DNA of 64,000 nt from Algoriphagus sp. A40 (GCF_002002735.1 NZ_MUNY01000053.1:167686-231685); one strand, 5' to 3'. Positions 27,003 through 37,045 are shown, numbered from the stretch's first letter. The notes: generated by a model from the letters alone, not told the origin. Numbers and translations are program-made.

Positions 27003-28385
27003 TCACTCCTTGGTAAATTTATATTCCTGGCCGCCTGAAAACAGAACCAGACTATTTTGGCTTGGGTTAAAGGTCAGCTTGAGGTTTTCCTTTACGTGTT
27101 CAAAGACGTGGTTTCCCCGGTAGCTGAAGGTAAGACTTGGCTGATCCCCTGCCTTGCCAATGAGGCGGCCGTTTTCTGAGGTAAATGTCAACTTAACCGG
27201 AGCAGTTTGGCTGGAGTACACCCCCAGGTATTGGTTAATGTCTTCGATGGGAACTACCGGAGGCGGGGTGAATTTCTCCATCGCCAGGATTCCGTCTGTA
27301 TTGCCCAGATGGGCGATGATTCCCCAGCCATAGAAATCATTGGCCACAGCAAGCGTCAGTTCATTTTTTCCCTGTTTCAGATTGAGCGGAATCCGGGTAT
27401 TGGCGATGGAGATCCTTCCTTTGGGGTATTTACTCATGTCCTGCTGGAAGAGGTTCTTGTCTACCCAGACCATCTGCCCGTTTAGAAAAACCCATACCTC
27501 ATCGCTGAATCCCAAGTCAAGGAAATTGGCCTGAGCTGTGGCACTCTCAATCACAGCTTTGAGCCAGACCACCTTTCTTTCCTGATTCATGCCAAATTTC
27601 CGGGTGAGATTAATCAGACCATCTCTCTCGGCTGTGATTGATTCTTTGAAAAGCTCCCCATCGGGCTGCTGATCACGGGTAACTTCCCGGCCAGGTTCTA
27701 GCAAGCTTGGCTCCGTGATGGCCCATTCCCGCAGGTAATTGGATTGGTGGTCGGTCAAATCCGGAGCCTCTTCTGGAGTCAGGTACCCGGTATCATTTGG
27801 TCTGATACTGATATTGGAAATGTAGGAAGCACCCTCAAAGGAAACTCCGCCTTCTGAATAGTTTCCTTCCAGTTTAGGGATATCCAACACTGGCCGGGTG
27901 TCATCATTGACAAATACCTGCATCCTTTTCCCGTGGATCACCAGCTTGATGTGGTTCCAGTCATCCTTTTCAATCAAAGCCGGAGCCTGGTAGTTGGGAT
28001 ACATATCCCACATGTTTACCCCATCGAAATATGGGCAATACTGGACAGCTTCATTGGCAAATATATCGCCGATTTTTCCCAGCCTGAGATAGACGATCTC
28101 CTGCTCTTTTTCGTCCCGCTTGTGGAAATAGACTGACTGGGCAAAGCCGGGAAGGATCGACTCCACATCAAACTCGATCGTGCCGTCTTTGAAGTTCAGT
28201 CCCTTGATGGCCACTTGGCCCGAATTGGCGGCCAGCTTCATACTGGGCCGGTCTTTGAAGGTGAGAAATTCAACCGTTCCCGGCTTGAATTCAAAACTTT
28301 CCGGTTTCATCGAAATGAAACCCGTCTGGCTAAATGCAGCCCAAAAAGGCAGCAACATGCCAATCATAATCAATAGCTTTTTCAT
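27003..28385 (-). CDS. Secreted protein with LamG-like and carbohydrate-binding-like domains
   Basis: A 460-aa protein with a signal peptide (LLIMIGMLLPFWAAFSQ). Residues about 30-200 look like a concanavalin A-like (LamG) sandwich (GTIEFDVESI, DWNHIKLVIHGKRMQVFVND, SYISNISIRP). Residues about 250-370 resemble a galactose-binding-like jelly roll (DEVWVFLNGQMVWVDKN, GKNELTLAVANDFYGWGI). The last about 75 residues form a small beta-rich domain (YLGVYSSQTAPVKLTFTSENGRL). It is probably periplasmic or outer-surface. It is divergent from the HTH protein at 28567, which has a similar C-terminal sandwich. Confidence 0.75.
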   Translation of the reverse strand: MKKLLIMIGMLLPFWAAFSQTGFISMKPESFEFKPGTVEFLTFKDRPSMKLAANSGQVAIKGLNFKDGTIEFDVESILPGFAQSVYFHKRDEKEQEIVYLRLGKIGDIFANEAVQYCPYFDGVNMWDMYPNYQAPALIEKDDWNHIKLVIHGKRMQVFVNDDTRPVLDIPKLEGNYSEGGVSFEGASYISNISIRPNDTGYLTPEEAPDLTDHQSNYLREWAITEPSLLEPGREVTRDQQPDGELFKESITAERDGLINLTRKFGMNQERKVVWLKAVIESATAQANFLDLGFSDEVWVFLNGQMVWVDKNLFQQDMSKYPKGRISIANTRIPLNLKQGKNELTLAVANDFYGWGIIAHLGNTDGILAMEKFTPPPVVPIEDINQYLGVYSSQTAPVKLTFTSENGRLIGKAGDQPSLTFSYRGNHVFEHVKENLKLTFNPSQNSLVLFSGGQEYKFTKE

Positions 28386-28566
28386 TGGATTAGGTTTTCA
28401 TGGATTTGGACACAAAGTGCCCAAAGCATGTCAAATCTGCCTGTTCAAAATCAGTTCAAGTTTGATTCAATCCCAAATGCCCCTTTTCAAGGGGCTATTT
28501 CCGGTAGCAATGCCTTATAATGCTTTCGGTAAAATGGATAGATTTGTCAAGGAGACTTGATCCATT

Positions 28567-29829
28567 ATGAAAGCCGCAGAAAAACTGAAAGAGGCCGTTG
28601 AGGAACGTTTGGGCAGGGGGCCTTCCGGGGAATGGAATAATTATGATTTTGAAAGACTCAGCGAGGAAATCCTGAGTGTGACTTCGGTAAGCCTGAGCGT
28701 ATCAACCCTAAAGCGGTTTTTCGGTAAGGTGAAATACGGAAGCAGTCCTTCTCTGACTACACTCAATGCCCTTTCGGAATTTGCGGGTTTTGCCGACTGG
28801 CGGCACTTTGAAAGTTCCACGGTAAAGTCAGATTATAAGGAAACTCCCCCGGATAAGAAACCTTCCATCTTGATTCCGATGAAGGCCAGACAACTCAGAG
28901 GTTATCTTTACTCCGGAATTTCTTTGCTATTGATCGTGCTGGTCTTTTTCTATTGGAAGTCAATGCCAAGCTATGATTCGGCGGACTTCAGCTTTTCTTC
29001 CAAGACAGTTCTTACAAGAGGCTTGCCTAATTCGGTAATTTTTGACTACGAAGCTTCCCGCATTAAGGATTCAGACTCGGCCTTTATCAGCCAAAGCTGG
29101 GATATCCGGCGCAAGTTTGCCATAGATAAAAATGCCCGACACCATTCCTCCATTTACTACTATCCCGGCTATTTCCGGGCCAAACTGATGGCTGGCGAAC
29201 AGGTGCTCAAGGAGCATGACATTCAGATCACGTCCGACGGCTGGCTGGGAGTGGTCACGGCTCCCTGGGGTGAGCGGCCCCTGTATTTTTCCAAAGCTGA
29301 AATTACAACAGCAGGATCCATCGAGGTCAGCGAAGATTTACTTCTGCGCTATAAAGTCAGTCTTCATCCCGATTTGCCGGAAATCAGACTGTTCAATCAG
29401 GATAATCTGAAAGGCTTTTACACCGATAATTTTGAGTTTGAAACCGAGGTCAAGTCGGGGTTTTCAGCGGGAAAAGCGGCCTGCCAGCGGATGGAAATTC
29501 TTTTACAGGCCAAAAATGATATTCTGATTTTGCCGCTTTCCCGTCCCGAATGTGTGGGAGATCTTTTTCTGGCGGCATTTGGAGTGGGTGTTGGCAGCCA
29601 GGAAGAAGATCTGAGCGGCTTTGGCAGTGAGCTGAACGAGTGGGTCAAGATCAAAGTCACCTGCCTGGACCGTCAAATCCGCTTTTTTGTAAATGACAAG
29701 CTTGCCTACCAAACCCGAATTACCAATCCCGTAACCGAGATCGTGGGCGTGCAATACAGGTTTGAAGGCCCGGGAGGAGTGAGAAATACCCGTTTGATTT
29801 CGGGTGAAAAGGTTTGGGCCGCCCATTGA
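28567..29829 (+). CDS. Membrane-anchored DNA-binding-like protein with extracytoplasmic sandwich domain
   Basis: A 420-aa protein with three parts. Residues 1-80 resemble the Bacteroidota N-terminal helical domain that contains SVSTLKRFFGKVKYGSSPSLTTLNALSEFAGF, an HTH-like fold. One membrane helix follows (about 115-135; YLYSGISLLLIVLVFFYW). A predicted periplasmic beta-rich domain (from about 150) ends in a segment with VKIKVTCLDRQIRFFVNDKLAYQ. That motif echoes HIKLVIHGKRMQVFVND of the divergent secreted protein. It is probably a one-component membrane sensor for its neighbour. The ATG is at 28567. Confidence 0.65.
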   Translation: MKAAEKLKEAVEERLGRGPSGEWNNYDFERLSEEILSVTSVSLSVSTLKRFFGKVKYGSSPSLTTLNALSEFAGFADWRHFESSTVKSDYKETPPDKKPSILIPMKARQLRGYLYSGISLLLIVLVFFYWKSMPSYDSADFSFSSKTVLTRGLPNSVIFDYEASRIKDSDSAFISQSWDIRRKFAIDKNARHHSSIYYYPGYFRAKLMAGEQVLKEHDIQITSDGWLGVVTAPWGERPLYFSKAEITTAGSIEVSEDLLLRYKVSLHPDLPEIRLFNQDNLKGFYTDNFEFETEVKSGFSAGKAACQRMEILLQAKNDILILPLSRPECVGDLFLAAFGVGVGSQEEDLSGFGSELNEWVKIKVTCLDRQIRFFVNDKLAYQTRITNPVTEIVGVQYRFEGPGGVRNTRLISGEKVWAAH

Positions 29830-29890
29830 TGCAATAGAAAACTATTTGAATTGAAATGTGGTTTTGACCCATTCCAATTAATTTGCAATT

Positions 29891-30177
29891 AGGAATGTCC
29901 GCAATAACAACAGTAGACAAATTAAATTGAAGTGGATAGTGAGATCAAAGTTTGGAAATCTTAGATCCGAAGGATCATAACTCTTCATAACCCCCGGTAT
30001 AGCCGGGGGTAAAGTCCCCACAAATAAAAAAAGGAGCCCTGAAGGGGCGATAGGTTGAAGTGTCACCCTTTCAGGGCTCAAAGGAAGGGAATTCAATGGA
30101 CACCCTGCACTTCGTACAGGGTCATGAATGGTTAGGCTCCTTCGGAGCTATGTAAGAAGTCGATTTGATTTTTTTAT
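29891..30177. repeat. 0.28-kb structured dispersed repeat, copy 1
   Basis: Nearly identical to copies at 36755-37042 and 37046-37304. It holds five hairpins in a row: GATCC-GAA-GGATC, ACCCCCGG/CCGGGGGT, a long GAGCCCTGAAGGGG/CCCTTTCAGGGCTC stem, ACCCTG/CAGGGT with a TTCG loop, and GGCTCC-TTCG-GAGC. There is no start-to-stop gene and no transposase. A reading frame on the other strand is seen in each copy but is a by-product of repeat identity. Confidence 0.9.
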
Positions 30178-30369
30178 AGGAATTTCAACTTTCCAAATCT
30201 TACTCTGCTTTCATCTTTGTGGGGTGTCATCGCAGATAGTCATTTTTGCAATAATTGTTTAGGGGCTTTAGCCCAAATTGATTCAGCCAAATGCCAGAAT
30301 TGAAGGATGCACATTTTAGTGCATTCAATTTTCCTTACCGATGTCTGTATTTCGTTATTAAAACTCAGC

Positions 30370-30744
30370 TCAAATCCACCCCAATTCCTTTACCGTCAGG
30401 TCACTTTCCACATTTCCGGTATGCAGGGTTGCCTTTGGTTCAAAGAGTAGGTTAAAGACAATTTCTCCCTTGGTATGGGGTCTGTGTTCGACTCCTTTGG
30501 GGACGATTAGAATTTCTCCTTCCTTGACTTCAACGGTCCGTCCATCCCGAAAGTCCATCAGCAAAGTCCCTTTGAACACCATAAAAAGTTCGTCTTCGTT
30601 TTCGTGGCTATGCCAGACAAAGTCGTCTTTAAGTTTACAAAGCTTCACATATTGGCCGTTAAGCTCTCCGATAATGTGCGGTGTCCAAAGCTTTTCGAAT
30701 AAGGAAAACTTTTCCTGAATGTTGATTGAATTGATTTCTTGCAT
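30370..30744 (-). CDS. Cupin domain protein
   Basis: A 124-aa single-domain cupin. The metal-binding motifs are HSHENEDELFMVFKG (G(X)5HXH(X)3-4E(X)6G type, about residues 48-62) and PKGVEHRPHTKGE near 88. These small cupins bind a metal and a small ligand; some isomerise sugars, others are quercetinase-like. The substrate is unreadable. The ATG is at 30744. The following gene ends at 30812 on the same strand, but it is a separate unit with no coupling visible. Confidence 0.88.
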   Translation of the reverse strand: MQEINSINIQEKFSLFEKLWTPHIIGELNGQYVKLCKLKDDFVWHSHENEDELFMVFKGTLLMDFRDGRTVEVKEGEILIVPKGVEHRPHTKGEIVFNLLFEPKATLHTGNVESDLTVKELGWI

Positions 30745-30811
30745 GTTGTTTTGATTTAGTTAATTAGGTTCAGGGTTTTGTTGCTGCTCTACCCGATTCC
30801 AAATGTTCATG

Positions 30812-33800
30812 TTACTCAATCGTTTTTACCCTTTCCAACAAATCGGTAATTATGCTTTGTGCCGAATCAGGTGCTACTTCCCGAAAATAGTGAATTAAAT
30901 CAGCCGTCGTCGAATAGCGCTGCGGCTTTTGGGGGTTGTTGAAAGTACCCCAATCCTCCAGAAAATTCTGCAAAGCCAGATTCACATTTTCTTCGCCGAT
31001 ATGCTTTTGCAATTCGTACATGGTCAGCGCTCCTCTGTTGTAGTAGAGGTGCAGTTCATTCTCCACCAAGGCCAAGGGCAGTTCTTCCTTCTTTGATTTG
31101 AGTTTAGCTTCCTTGTATTCCTCCAATTGGAATGTCAGGAATTGCTGAACTTTCTCTTCGTTGTATCTTTCTTTGAACACCATCATCGCTGAATACTGTG
31201 CCAGCGTCTCCAGAATCATTTTTTGACCCTGCACATTCGCGGCTTCGAGCTGATTTCCCCACCACTGATGTGCTACTTCGTGTGCGGTAATGTAAAATGC
31301 CATGTCCACGTCTTCTTCATCATCAATGTCCATAATGAAACCGAGCGCCTCCGAAAAGGGAATGATACCCGGCAGCGATTGGGCAAAGCTGCGATACCGG
31401 GGAAACTCCACAATACGAAGTTGCCTGTAGAGGTATGGGCCAAAGCGGGTGCAGTAGTAGTTCAGGGACATCTTCATGGATTCCATCATGCGATCCAGAT
31501 TGTACTCATGCCCATCCTGATAGTAGATTTCCAAATCCACAGGTTCCCCTGTCCTATTTCCTTCCGGAAAAATGCTGTCCTTGACCATCTGATACTCCGC
31601 AGATACGATTGGAAAAAAGTGGATAATCGGCTGGTTGCTTTTGTAGTGAAAATAATTGCGCCCGTCCCTATTCCATTCTGCCACCAAGTCGCCAGAGGTC
31701 AGGGCTGTTTGCTTAGCTTCGGTACTGATGATCAGATCTAGGACAACACCCTCCGAGTCGCTTCCTCCTCGGGCATTTCGCAACTCCCGTGCATCATCAC
31801 GGCTGGCTTTCCCCAAAAGTGGCGTCAGACCAAAATCTTCCCGATCATCTTCATCCTGTAACTCATAGTCATCCTGATAGCCGAAGCCGGGCAGGACGTC
31901 ATTGTCAAAAAACGTCCCGTTATAGACCACCTCCGTATCGGAAGGCTCCACCTCAAATCCTTCTGGACGTAGCGTTTGTTTGAAGGTCATTTTCAGGGTG
32001 TCACCTGGCGCCAAGGGCCGGTTCAGCTCGTAGATTGTATAGAAGTACTTTTCATACGTATTGTTGGTCGTCACGCTGCGATCAAAGGCTACTTCGGTGA
32101 CTTCCACATGAGAGGCTATCAGCTGTTGCAGGTGAATCTCACGGATCGGCTCCTGCGAAGTATTGGTGACCAGATAATAGCCTGCGACGGCATAGGCCCG
32201 TTGTGATGGAGACAGATCAATTTGCAGATTGATGTCGATGATCTTGGGTTGGGGAATATATTCCAGGTGTTTCAGCGCTTTTTCATACTCCGCTCTGAAC
32301 CCGGCCTGTTCATCCTTGGTCCAGAATTCATTCAGCACATTGGTATTGTAAAAAATATAGCTACCGACACCGATAAAGAGGGCCAAGCATCCAAAAGTCA
32401 ACCTACCTAAGGTTCCTTTGAGCTGTTTTCGGCCGCTTTTCCATCGACTTCTTAACCCTGTTTCGGTACCTCTTACCATCAAAACGCCCGCAAAGATCAG
32501 GAGCAGCACACCAAACAAGGCCCAGTAGATCTTCACCCAAAAGTAAGGTCTCAGGAAGTGGCCATAGCCGTTCATATCCGAATACGCGGGCAGTTTATGC
32601 CCACCAAAGTTGAGCAATGCATGATCCAGCCCGAATGTGCTGACGCCTACATTGACGACAGCAAATGCGATGGTGGCGAGCATGCCCATGAACTTGTTCC
32701 CCGTGAGTGCCTGAAAGAACAAGGCAACGAAGGTGTACAAGGCCAGGAAGGGTAACAAATCCAAAAAGAATCCCATGAAATATACGGGCAATTCGTAGCG
32801 GTAATAGCCATGCGCTGTTTGAAACAATACCCCAGCGGCAATCAGTGAAAGCATGACGATGCCATAAATGAGCAGCAATCCTAGAAATCTGCTGGCTACG
32901 TTCACAAATCTACTCAGGGGTGTAGCATCATAAATGAGGTCAAACTTGACGTCTTTTTCCTTCCAAATGATCTCGCCGGAATAAAAAACCAGGATAATCA
33001 TGAAGAAGTAGCCGGACATCTCCATCAACTCCTCTATCATCAGGTAAGTGGTAGGATAGCTGTCGACGCCATAGGAGGTACCCAAACTCACTGAGTTGAC
33101 GAGCATGACAATAAAGCAACAGACAATGATCGCCCAGAATGAGGGAAGCTTGAGGATGGATAAGCTATGAAACCATGCATTGAGCAACAGCTGGGCGGCT
33201 TTTGACCGGAAGCCAAAAGAGGGATTGACAGCCGGTAGATCGGTAGGAAGATGATCCGCTGCCGCAGTGGTTTTTTGTGCTTTCTTTTTGTTAGCGGCCT
33301 TTTCCGTGACTACAGTCAACTGAAACCGTACATACCCAATGACCAGCGCGGCAAGCCCCAGAAATATCCAGAACAACTTGTTCATCAGCATAATCCCCGA
33401 GAGCGGGATCAGCTGGAGATTCCTGTCGGCAACGGTCCAGCCCTTGCTTGCCTGCGTCAGGGTGGTGAGCGAAAAGGGATCTAACAGCGCCTGAGCCGTT
33501 TCGTTGGTAATACCCTTGGTGATCATGAACAAAACAAAGATGACAATGCCCTGCGTGTAGACCACCATGAGCTTTTTGGTAAGCGCCCCCGTCACAAAAA
33601 ACACCGAGGCACCAAAAAACAAGGTGGGCAGAACTACCCAGAGAAATGGCTGCAGATAGTGGGTAAACTGAAACGGCAAAAATTCCTTTGCCTCATTCCA
33701 AGGCATAAATTCTCCCAGCGCCATCCCCCAGAGCAAACTGCTGAAGATAAAGAGCAACACGACGAAAGATCCTAAGAACCGTCCCAATAGGTAATCCCTT

Positions 33801-34087
33801 TTTGAGATCGGGTTGACATAGATCAGCGACGTGACATCGTATTGAAAATCCCGCAACACAGGCACGCCCATGATCATCGAGGCAATGATCATAGACAATC
33901 CCGTTATGGCCCCCATGGTTTTGGCAATCACATAGGGAGAGTTCTTCTTGACTAAGCCGGTATCGACTCCCTGGAAGATGAATTCCACACCCACTACGGA
34001 GAACAGGAATAGCAGTAGAAAGAAAAAATACGTTTCTGGCCGCTTCAGGCGGTATTTCAGTTCGAATATGAAAAATTCGTATAGCAT
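30812..34087 (-). CDS. ABC-2 permease fused to an M1-family zinc aminopeptidase
   Basis: A 1091-aa fusion. Residues 1-250 and about 300-560 hold two ABC-2 type membrane blocks (about 12 helices). The part from about 600 is periplasmic and ends in an M1 peptidase domain with the zinc motif HEVAHQWWGN near 925 and the downstream Glu in QKMILETLAQYSA. Fusions of ABC-2 permease and M1 peptidase occur in Bacteroidota, with the ATPase encoded next to them as here. They may export a peptide and trim it. The start is 3 bases from the ATPase stop (operon). Confidence 0.9.
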   Translation of the reverse strand: MLYEFFIFELKYRLKRPETYFFFLLLFLFSVVGVEFIFQGVDTGLVKKNSPYVIAKTMGAITGLSMIIASMIMGVPVLRDFQYDVTSLIYVNPISKRDYLLGRFLGSFVVLLFIFSSLLWGMALGEFMPWNEAKEFLPFQFTHYLQPFLWVVLPTLFFGASVFFVTGALTKKLMVVYTQGIVIFVLFMITKGITNETAQALLDPFSLTTLTQASKGWTVADRNLQLIPLSGIMLMNKLFWIFLGLAALVIGYVRFQLTVVTEKAANKKKAQKTTAAADHLPTDLPAVNPSFGFRSKAAQLLLNAWFHSLSILKLPSFWAIIVCCFIVMLVNSVSLGTSYGVDSYPTTYLMIEELMEMSGYFFMIILVFYSGEIIWKEKDVKFDLIYDATPLSRFVNVASRFLGLLLIYGIVMLSLIAAGVLFQTAHGYYRYELPVYFMGFFLDLLPFLALYTFVALFFQALTGNKFMGMLATIAFAVVNVGVSTFGLDHALLNFGGHKLPAYSDMNGYGHFLRPYFWVKIYWALFGVLLLIFAGVLMVRGTETGLRSRWKSGRKQLKGTLGRLTFGCLALFIGVGSYIFYNTNVLNEFWTKDEQAGFRAEYEKALKHLEYIPQPKIIDINLQIDLSPSQRAYAVAGYYLVTNTSQEPIREIHLQQLIASHVEVTEVAFDRSVTTNNTYEKYFYTIYELNRPLAPGDTLKMTFKQTLRPEGFEVEPSDTEVVYNGTFFDNDVLPGFGYQDDYELQDEDDREDFGLTPLLGKASRDDARELRNARGGSDSEGVVLDLIISTEAKQTALTSGDLVAEWNRDGRNYFHYKSNQPIIHFFPIVSAEYQMVKDSIFPEGNRTGEPVDLEIYYQDGHEYNLDRMMESMKMSLNYYCTRFGPYLYRQLRIVEFPRYRSFAQSLPGIIPFSEALGFIMDIDDEEDVDMAFYITAHEVAHQWWGNQLEAANVQGQKMILETLAQYSAMMVFKERYNEEKVQQFLTFQLEEYKEAKLKSKKEELPLALVENELHLYYNRGALTMYELQKHIGEENVNLALQNFLEDWGTFNNPQKPQRYSTTADLIHYFREVAPDSAQSIITDLLERVKTIE

Positions 34088-34089
34088 GA

Positions 34090-34971
34090 TCAGGATAGCT
34101 GAGTGTTAAGGATTTGGGACATGTAGACATCTTCCAGATTCGCATCTATGGGTTTGAAATCCGACCCTGGGTTGGTGTCACTCAATACATGGATAATTTG
34201 CTTGCCCAGATACAGCCGGTCGCTGATCACATGGTATTCCATCTTGTAGTGATCCAGTTCGCTTTTGTGTATCACCTTCTCATACAGTTTCCCCTGGAGG
34301 TCTTCCATGATTTCAATGGGATTTCCCTGGATAACCACTCTGCCTTTGTTGATGATGGCCATCCGGGTGCACAATTCCTTCACGTCATCCACGATATGGG
34401 TGGAAAGAATCACGATCGTTTGCTCCCCCACCTCGCTGAGCAGGTTATAAAAACGGTTCCGCTCGACAGGATCAAGCCCTGCGGTAGGCTCATCCACTAT
34501 CAACAGTTTCGGGTTGTTGAGCAGTGCCTGTGCAATGCCAAAGCGCTGCTTCATTCCTCCGGAAAATTCCCCCAGTCTTTGCTTTCGCACTTCGTAGAGA
34601 TTTACCCGGTGAAGGAGTGCCGCTATAATCTCTCTGCGCTCCCTGCTGTCGACAATACCCTTCATCACGGCCAGGTGGTTCAACAGCATCTCCGAAGAGA
34701 GCATCGGATATACACCAAATTGCTGCGGTAGATAGCCCAATACTTTTTTCAACTCATTGGGTTGTTCCCGGACATTGAGACTTCCAAGCTGAATGCTGCC
34801 TTCCTCTACTTCCTGTAGCGTTGCGATGGTGCGCATGAGCGTTGATTTACCTGCACCATTGGGCCCAAGCAGGCCATACATGCCTTTGGGTATTTGCAAA
34901 GAGACATTCTGGAGTGCTTTCACTCCGTTGTGGTAAGTCTTGGAAAGGTTGGTGATGATTAGATCGTCCAT
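34090..34971 (-). CDS. ABC transporter ATP-binding protein
   Basis: A 293-aa ATPase. Walker A GLLGPNGAGKST near residue 35, Q-loop LGYLPQQFG, signature LGEFSGGMKQR, Walker B KLLIVDEPTAGLDP and H-loop STHIVDD. It energises the adjacent ABC-2/M1 permease; the 3-base gap says they are one operon. I chose the ATG at 34971, which begins MDDLIITNLSKTYH; an earlier start would add 42 residues without homology. A LytS/LytTR pair starts 200 bases away on the other strand and may regulate this operon. Confidence 0.94.
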   Translation of the reverse strand: MDDLIITNLSKTYHNGVKALQNVSLQIPKGMYGLLGPNGAGKSTLMRTIATLQEVEEGSIQLGSLNVREQPNELKKVLGYLPQQFGVYPMLSSEMLLNHLAVMKGIVDSRERREIIAALLHRVNLYEVRKQRLGEFSGGMKQRFGIAQALLNNPKLLIVDEPTAGLDPVERNRFYNLLSEVGEQTIVILSTHIVDDVKELCTRMAIINKGRVVIQGNPIEIMEDLQGKLYEKVIHKSELDHYKMEYHVISDRLYLGKQIIHVLSDTNPGSDFKPIDANLEDVYMSQILNTQLS

Positions 34972-35169
34972 GGTCGGTTCATTTGAATGCAATACTATTG
35001 AGCAGGAAGTCATCGGAAAAAAATCTGGGACAGACAGCCGTTCACGCGGTATGGACTGCGTATTGGTGATAAAAATCGCTTCATCCCGCATAGGCATCCA
35101 TTCGTCACCACCTGGGGTGCATCTGCCACAGACGGTATCGGCATTCTGGATTTTGGGTAACTTCGCACA

Positions 35170-35961
35170 ATGGCGTTTCAGAACATCTTCACCAAGCGGC
35201 TTCTCCGGAAGGCCGTGCCCTACTTTTTCATAGGCACCACCATTCTCATCCTCGTTTTAAATGATGTTTTTGGAGATGATGACGGCTTTGTAGTTTTCAG
35301 TCTGCTGTTTTTTACTGCTTTGACCATCTGGATGATCCGATGGATCATCCTTCAGATCAAGTACATTCTCCGACTGAAAAAAGAAAAGAAACAGGCCGAA
35401 CTGATGCATCTGAAAAGCCAGGTAAACCCGCACTTCTTTTTCAATACACTGAACAATCTGTATGGATTGGTGGAGAAAGATCCGGCCAAGGCTCAGCAGT
35501 TGATCCTCAAACTGTCCGATATGATGCGGTACAGTATCTATGAAGGGCAAAATGATTGGGTAACACTAGCCGATGAAATCACCTATCTGGAGAACTACAT
35601 GGAATTGCACCGCATGCGATACCACAAGGAGATTGGGATCCGATTTGAGATAGAAGTTGAAGACAGGAGTGTAAAAATCATGCCTTTGCTGTTGATCATT
35701 ATGGTCGAAAATGCCTTCAAGCATGGCGTAGAAAAACTGCGGAAGGATGCCTACGTGCACATTTGCCTGAAGGCCAGCCTGAAACAACTTGATTTTACCA
35801 TTGAAAACAATTTTGATGCCGAGCAGCCAAGTGGCAAAGAAGGCATTGGCCTGAATAACCTGAAGAAACGGTTGGATTTGGTGTATCTGAACAGGTATGA
35901 GCTTGTACTATCCCCAATCCAAGCCGACATTTATAAGATCCGATTAAGACTTACTTTATGA
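35170..35961 (+). CDS. LytS-type sensor histidine kinase
   Basis: A 263-aa kinase of the His_kinase (PF06580) type with two N-terminal membrane helices (about 15-60; FFIGTTILILVLND and FSLLFFTALTIWMIRWIILQI). The phospho-acceptor box LKSQVNPHFFFNTLNNLYGL lies near 83. The ATPase part has MVENAFKHG and a GIGLNNLKKRL box. It signals to the adjoining LytTR regulator, whose ATG overlaps its stop (ATGA). The pair is divergent from the ABC-2/M1 operon, which is the obvious candidate target. Confidence 0.92.
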   Translation: MAFQNIFTKRLLRKAVPYFFIGTTILILVLNDVFGDDDGFVVFSLLFFTALTIWMIRWIILQIKYILRLKKEKKQAELMHLKSQVNPHFFFNTLNNLYGLVEKDPAKAQQLILKLSDMMRYSIYEGQNDWVTLADEITYLENYMELHRMRYHKEIGIRFEIEVEDRSVKIMPLLLIIMVENAFKHGVEKLRKDAYVHICLKASLKQLDFTIENNFDAEQPSGKEGIGLNNLKKRLDLVYLNRYELVLSPIQADIYKIRLRLTL

Positions 35962-36662
35962 GTGTAAAATACATCATAGTCGATGACGAGTCCATCGCCC
36001 ACGACATCATCAACAAGTATTGTGCTATGCTGCCAAACATGAAGCTGATGCAGGATTGCTATGATGCGATTGAAGCCATTGAATACCTGAATCAGCATAC
36101 CGTAGATTTGATTTTTCTCGATCTGAATATGCCCAAGTTGAGTGGATTTGAGTTTCTCAAAACACTGCCAAACCAGCCCAGAGTAATCGTGACCACCGCC
36201 TACAAGGAACATGCGCTTGAAGGTTATGAATTAAACATTACAGATTATTTATTGAAGCCCTTTTCATTCGAGCGCTTTTTGAAAGCGGTCAATAAAGCAA
36301 GTACAAGCAATTCCATATCTCCTTCTCCCCCAAAAAGTGAGGTCATTGAGGCCAAGTCAGAAAGAATTTTTCTCCGGACAAATAACAGGCACATTCAAGT
36401 TTCCCTGGATGATATATTGTTTGTAGAGGCATCGGGCAACTATGTCAAAGTGGTGCTGAAAGATGAAGTAGTTACCCTGCGTGGGGTATTGTCTTCATTG
36501 GCGGAACACATGCCGACAGATGGCTTTATTCAGGTGCATCGCTCATTCATGGTGGCGCAAAAGCACATTAAAAGCATCGAAGGAAACCAGATCCTACTGG
36601 ATAAATACACCCTGCCCATTGGCAAATCCTTCCGGTCACAGCTTGATCAGCTTTTGAAATAA
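35958..36662 (+). CDS. LytTR-family response regulator
   Basis: A 234-aa regulator. The receiver has YIIVDDESIAHD, the phospho-acceptor in IFLDLNMPK and Lys in DYLLKPFS. The LytTR DNA-binding domain (about 140-234) has IFLRTNNRHIQVSLDDILFVEASGNYVK and a final GFIQVHRSFMVAQKHI. It starts inside the kinase stop (4-base overlap). It is divergent from the ATPase/permease operon at 34971; the 200-base gap between them should hold both promoters. Confidence 0.93.
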   Translation: MSVKYIIVDDESIAHDIINKYCAMLPNMKLMQDCYDAIEAIEYLNQHTVDLIFLDLNMPKLSGFEFLKTLPNQPRVIVTTAYKEHALEGYELNITDYLLKPFSFERFLKAVNKASTSNSISPSPPKSEVIEAKSERIFLRTNNRHIQVSLDDILFVEASGNYVKVVLKDEVVTLRGVLSSLAEHMPTDGFIQVHRSFMVAQKHIKSIEGNQILLDKYTLPIGKSFRSQLDQLLK

Positions 36663-36754
36663 AGAAGTTGATAAGGAGAAAATTGGATGGCAGGAGGCAA
36701 TTCAATCGGGATTCAAATGAATTGGAATCATTTCGAATTCTATTCTTTTTGAAT

Positions 36755-37042
36755 AGGAATGTCCGCAATGACAACAGTAGATAAATTAAATTGAAGTGGA
36801 TAGGAAGGTCAAAGTTTGGAAATCTTAGATCCGAAGGATCAAAACTCTTCATAACCCCCGGTATAGCCGGGGGTAAATTCCCCACAAATAAAAAAAAGGA
36901 GCCCTGAAGGGGCGATCCATTGAAGTGTCACCCCTTCAGGGCTCAAAGGAAGGGAATTCAATGGACACCCTGCACTTCGTACAGGGTCATGAATGGTTAG
37001 GCTCCTTCGGAGCTATATAAGAAGTCGATTTGATTTTTATAT
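36755..37042. repeat. 0.28-kb structured dispersed repeat, copy 2
   Basis: Nearly identical to copy 1 (29.9 kb), with the same five hairpins. The longest stem here is GAGCCCTGAAGGGG with CCCCTTCAGGGCTC (14 bp). Copy 3 follows after about 3 bases, so these two form a tandem pair. Confidence 0.9.
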
Positions 37043-37045
37043 AAT

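Noticed and set aside
29878..30096. Small ORF repeated in each copy of the structured repeat
   Set aside because: The frame is kept only because the repeat copies are nearly identical; its translation follows the hairpin arms and it has no promoter or family match.
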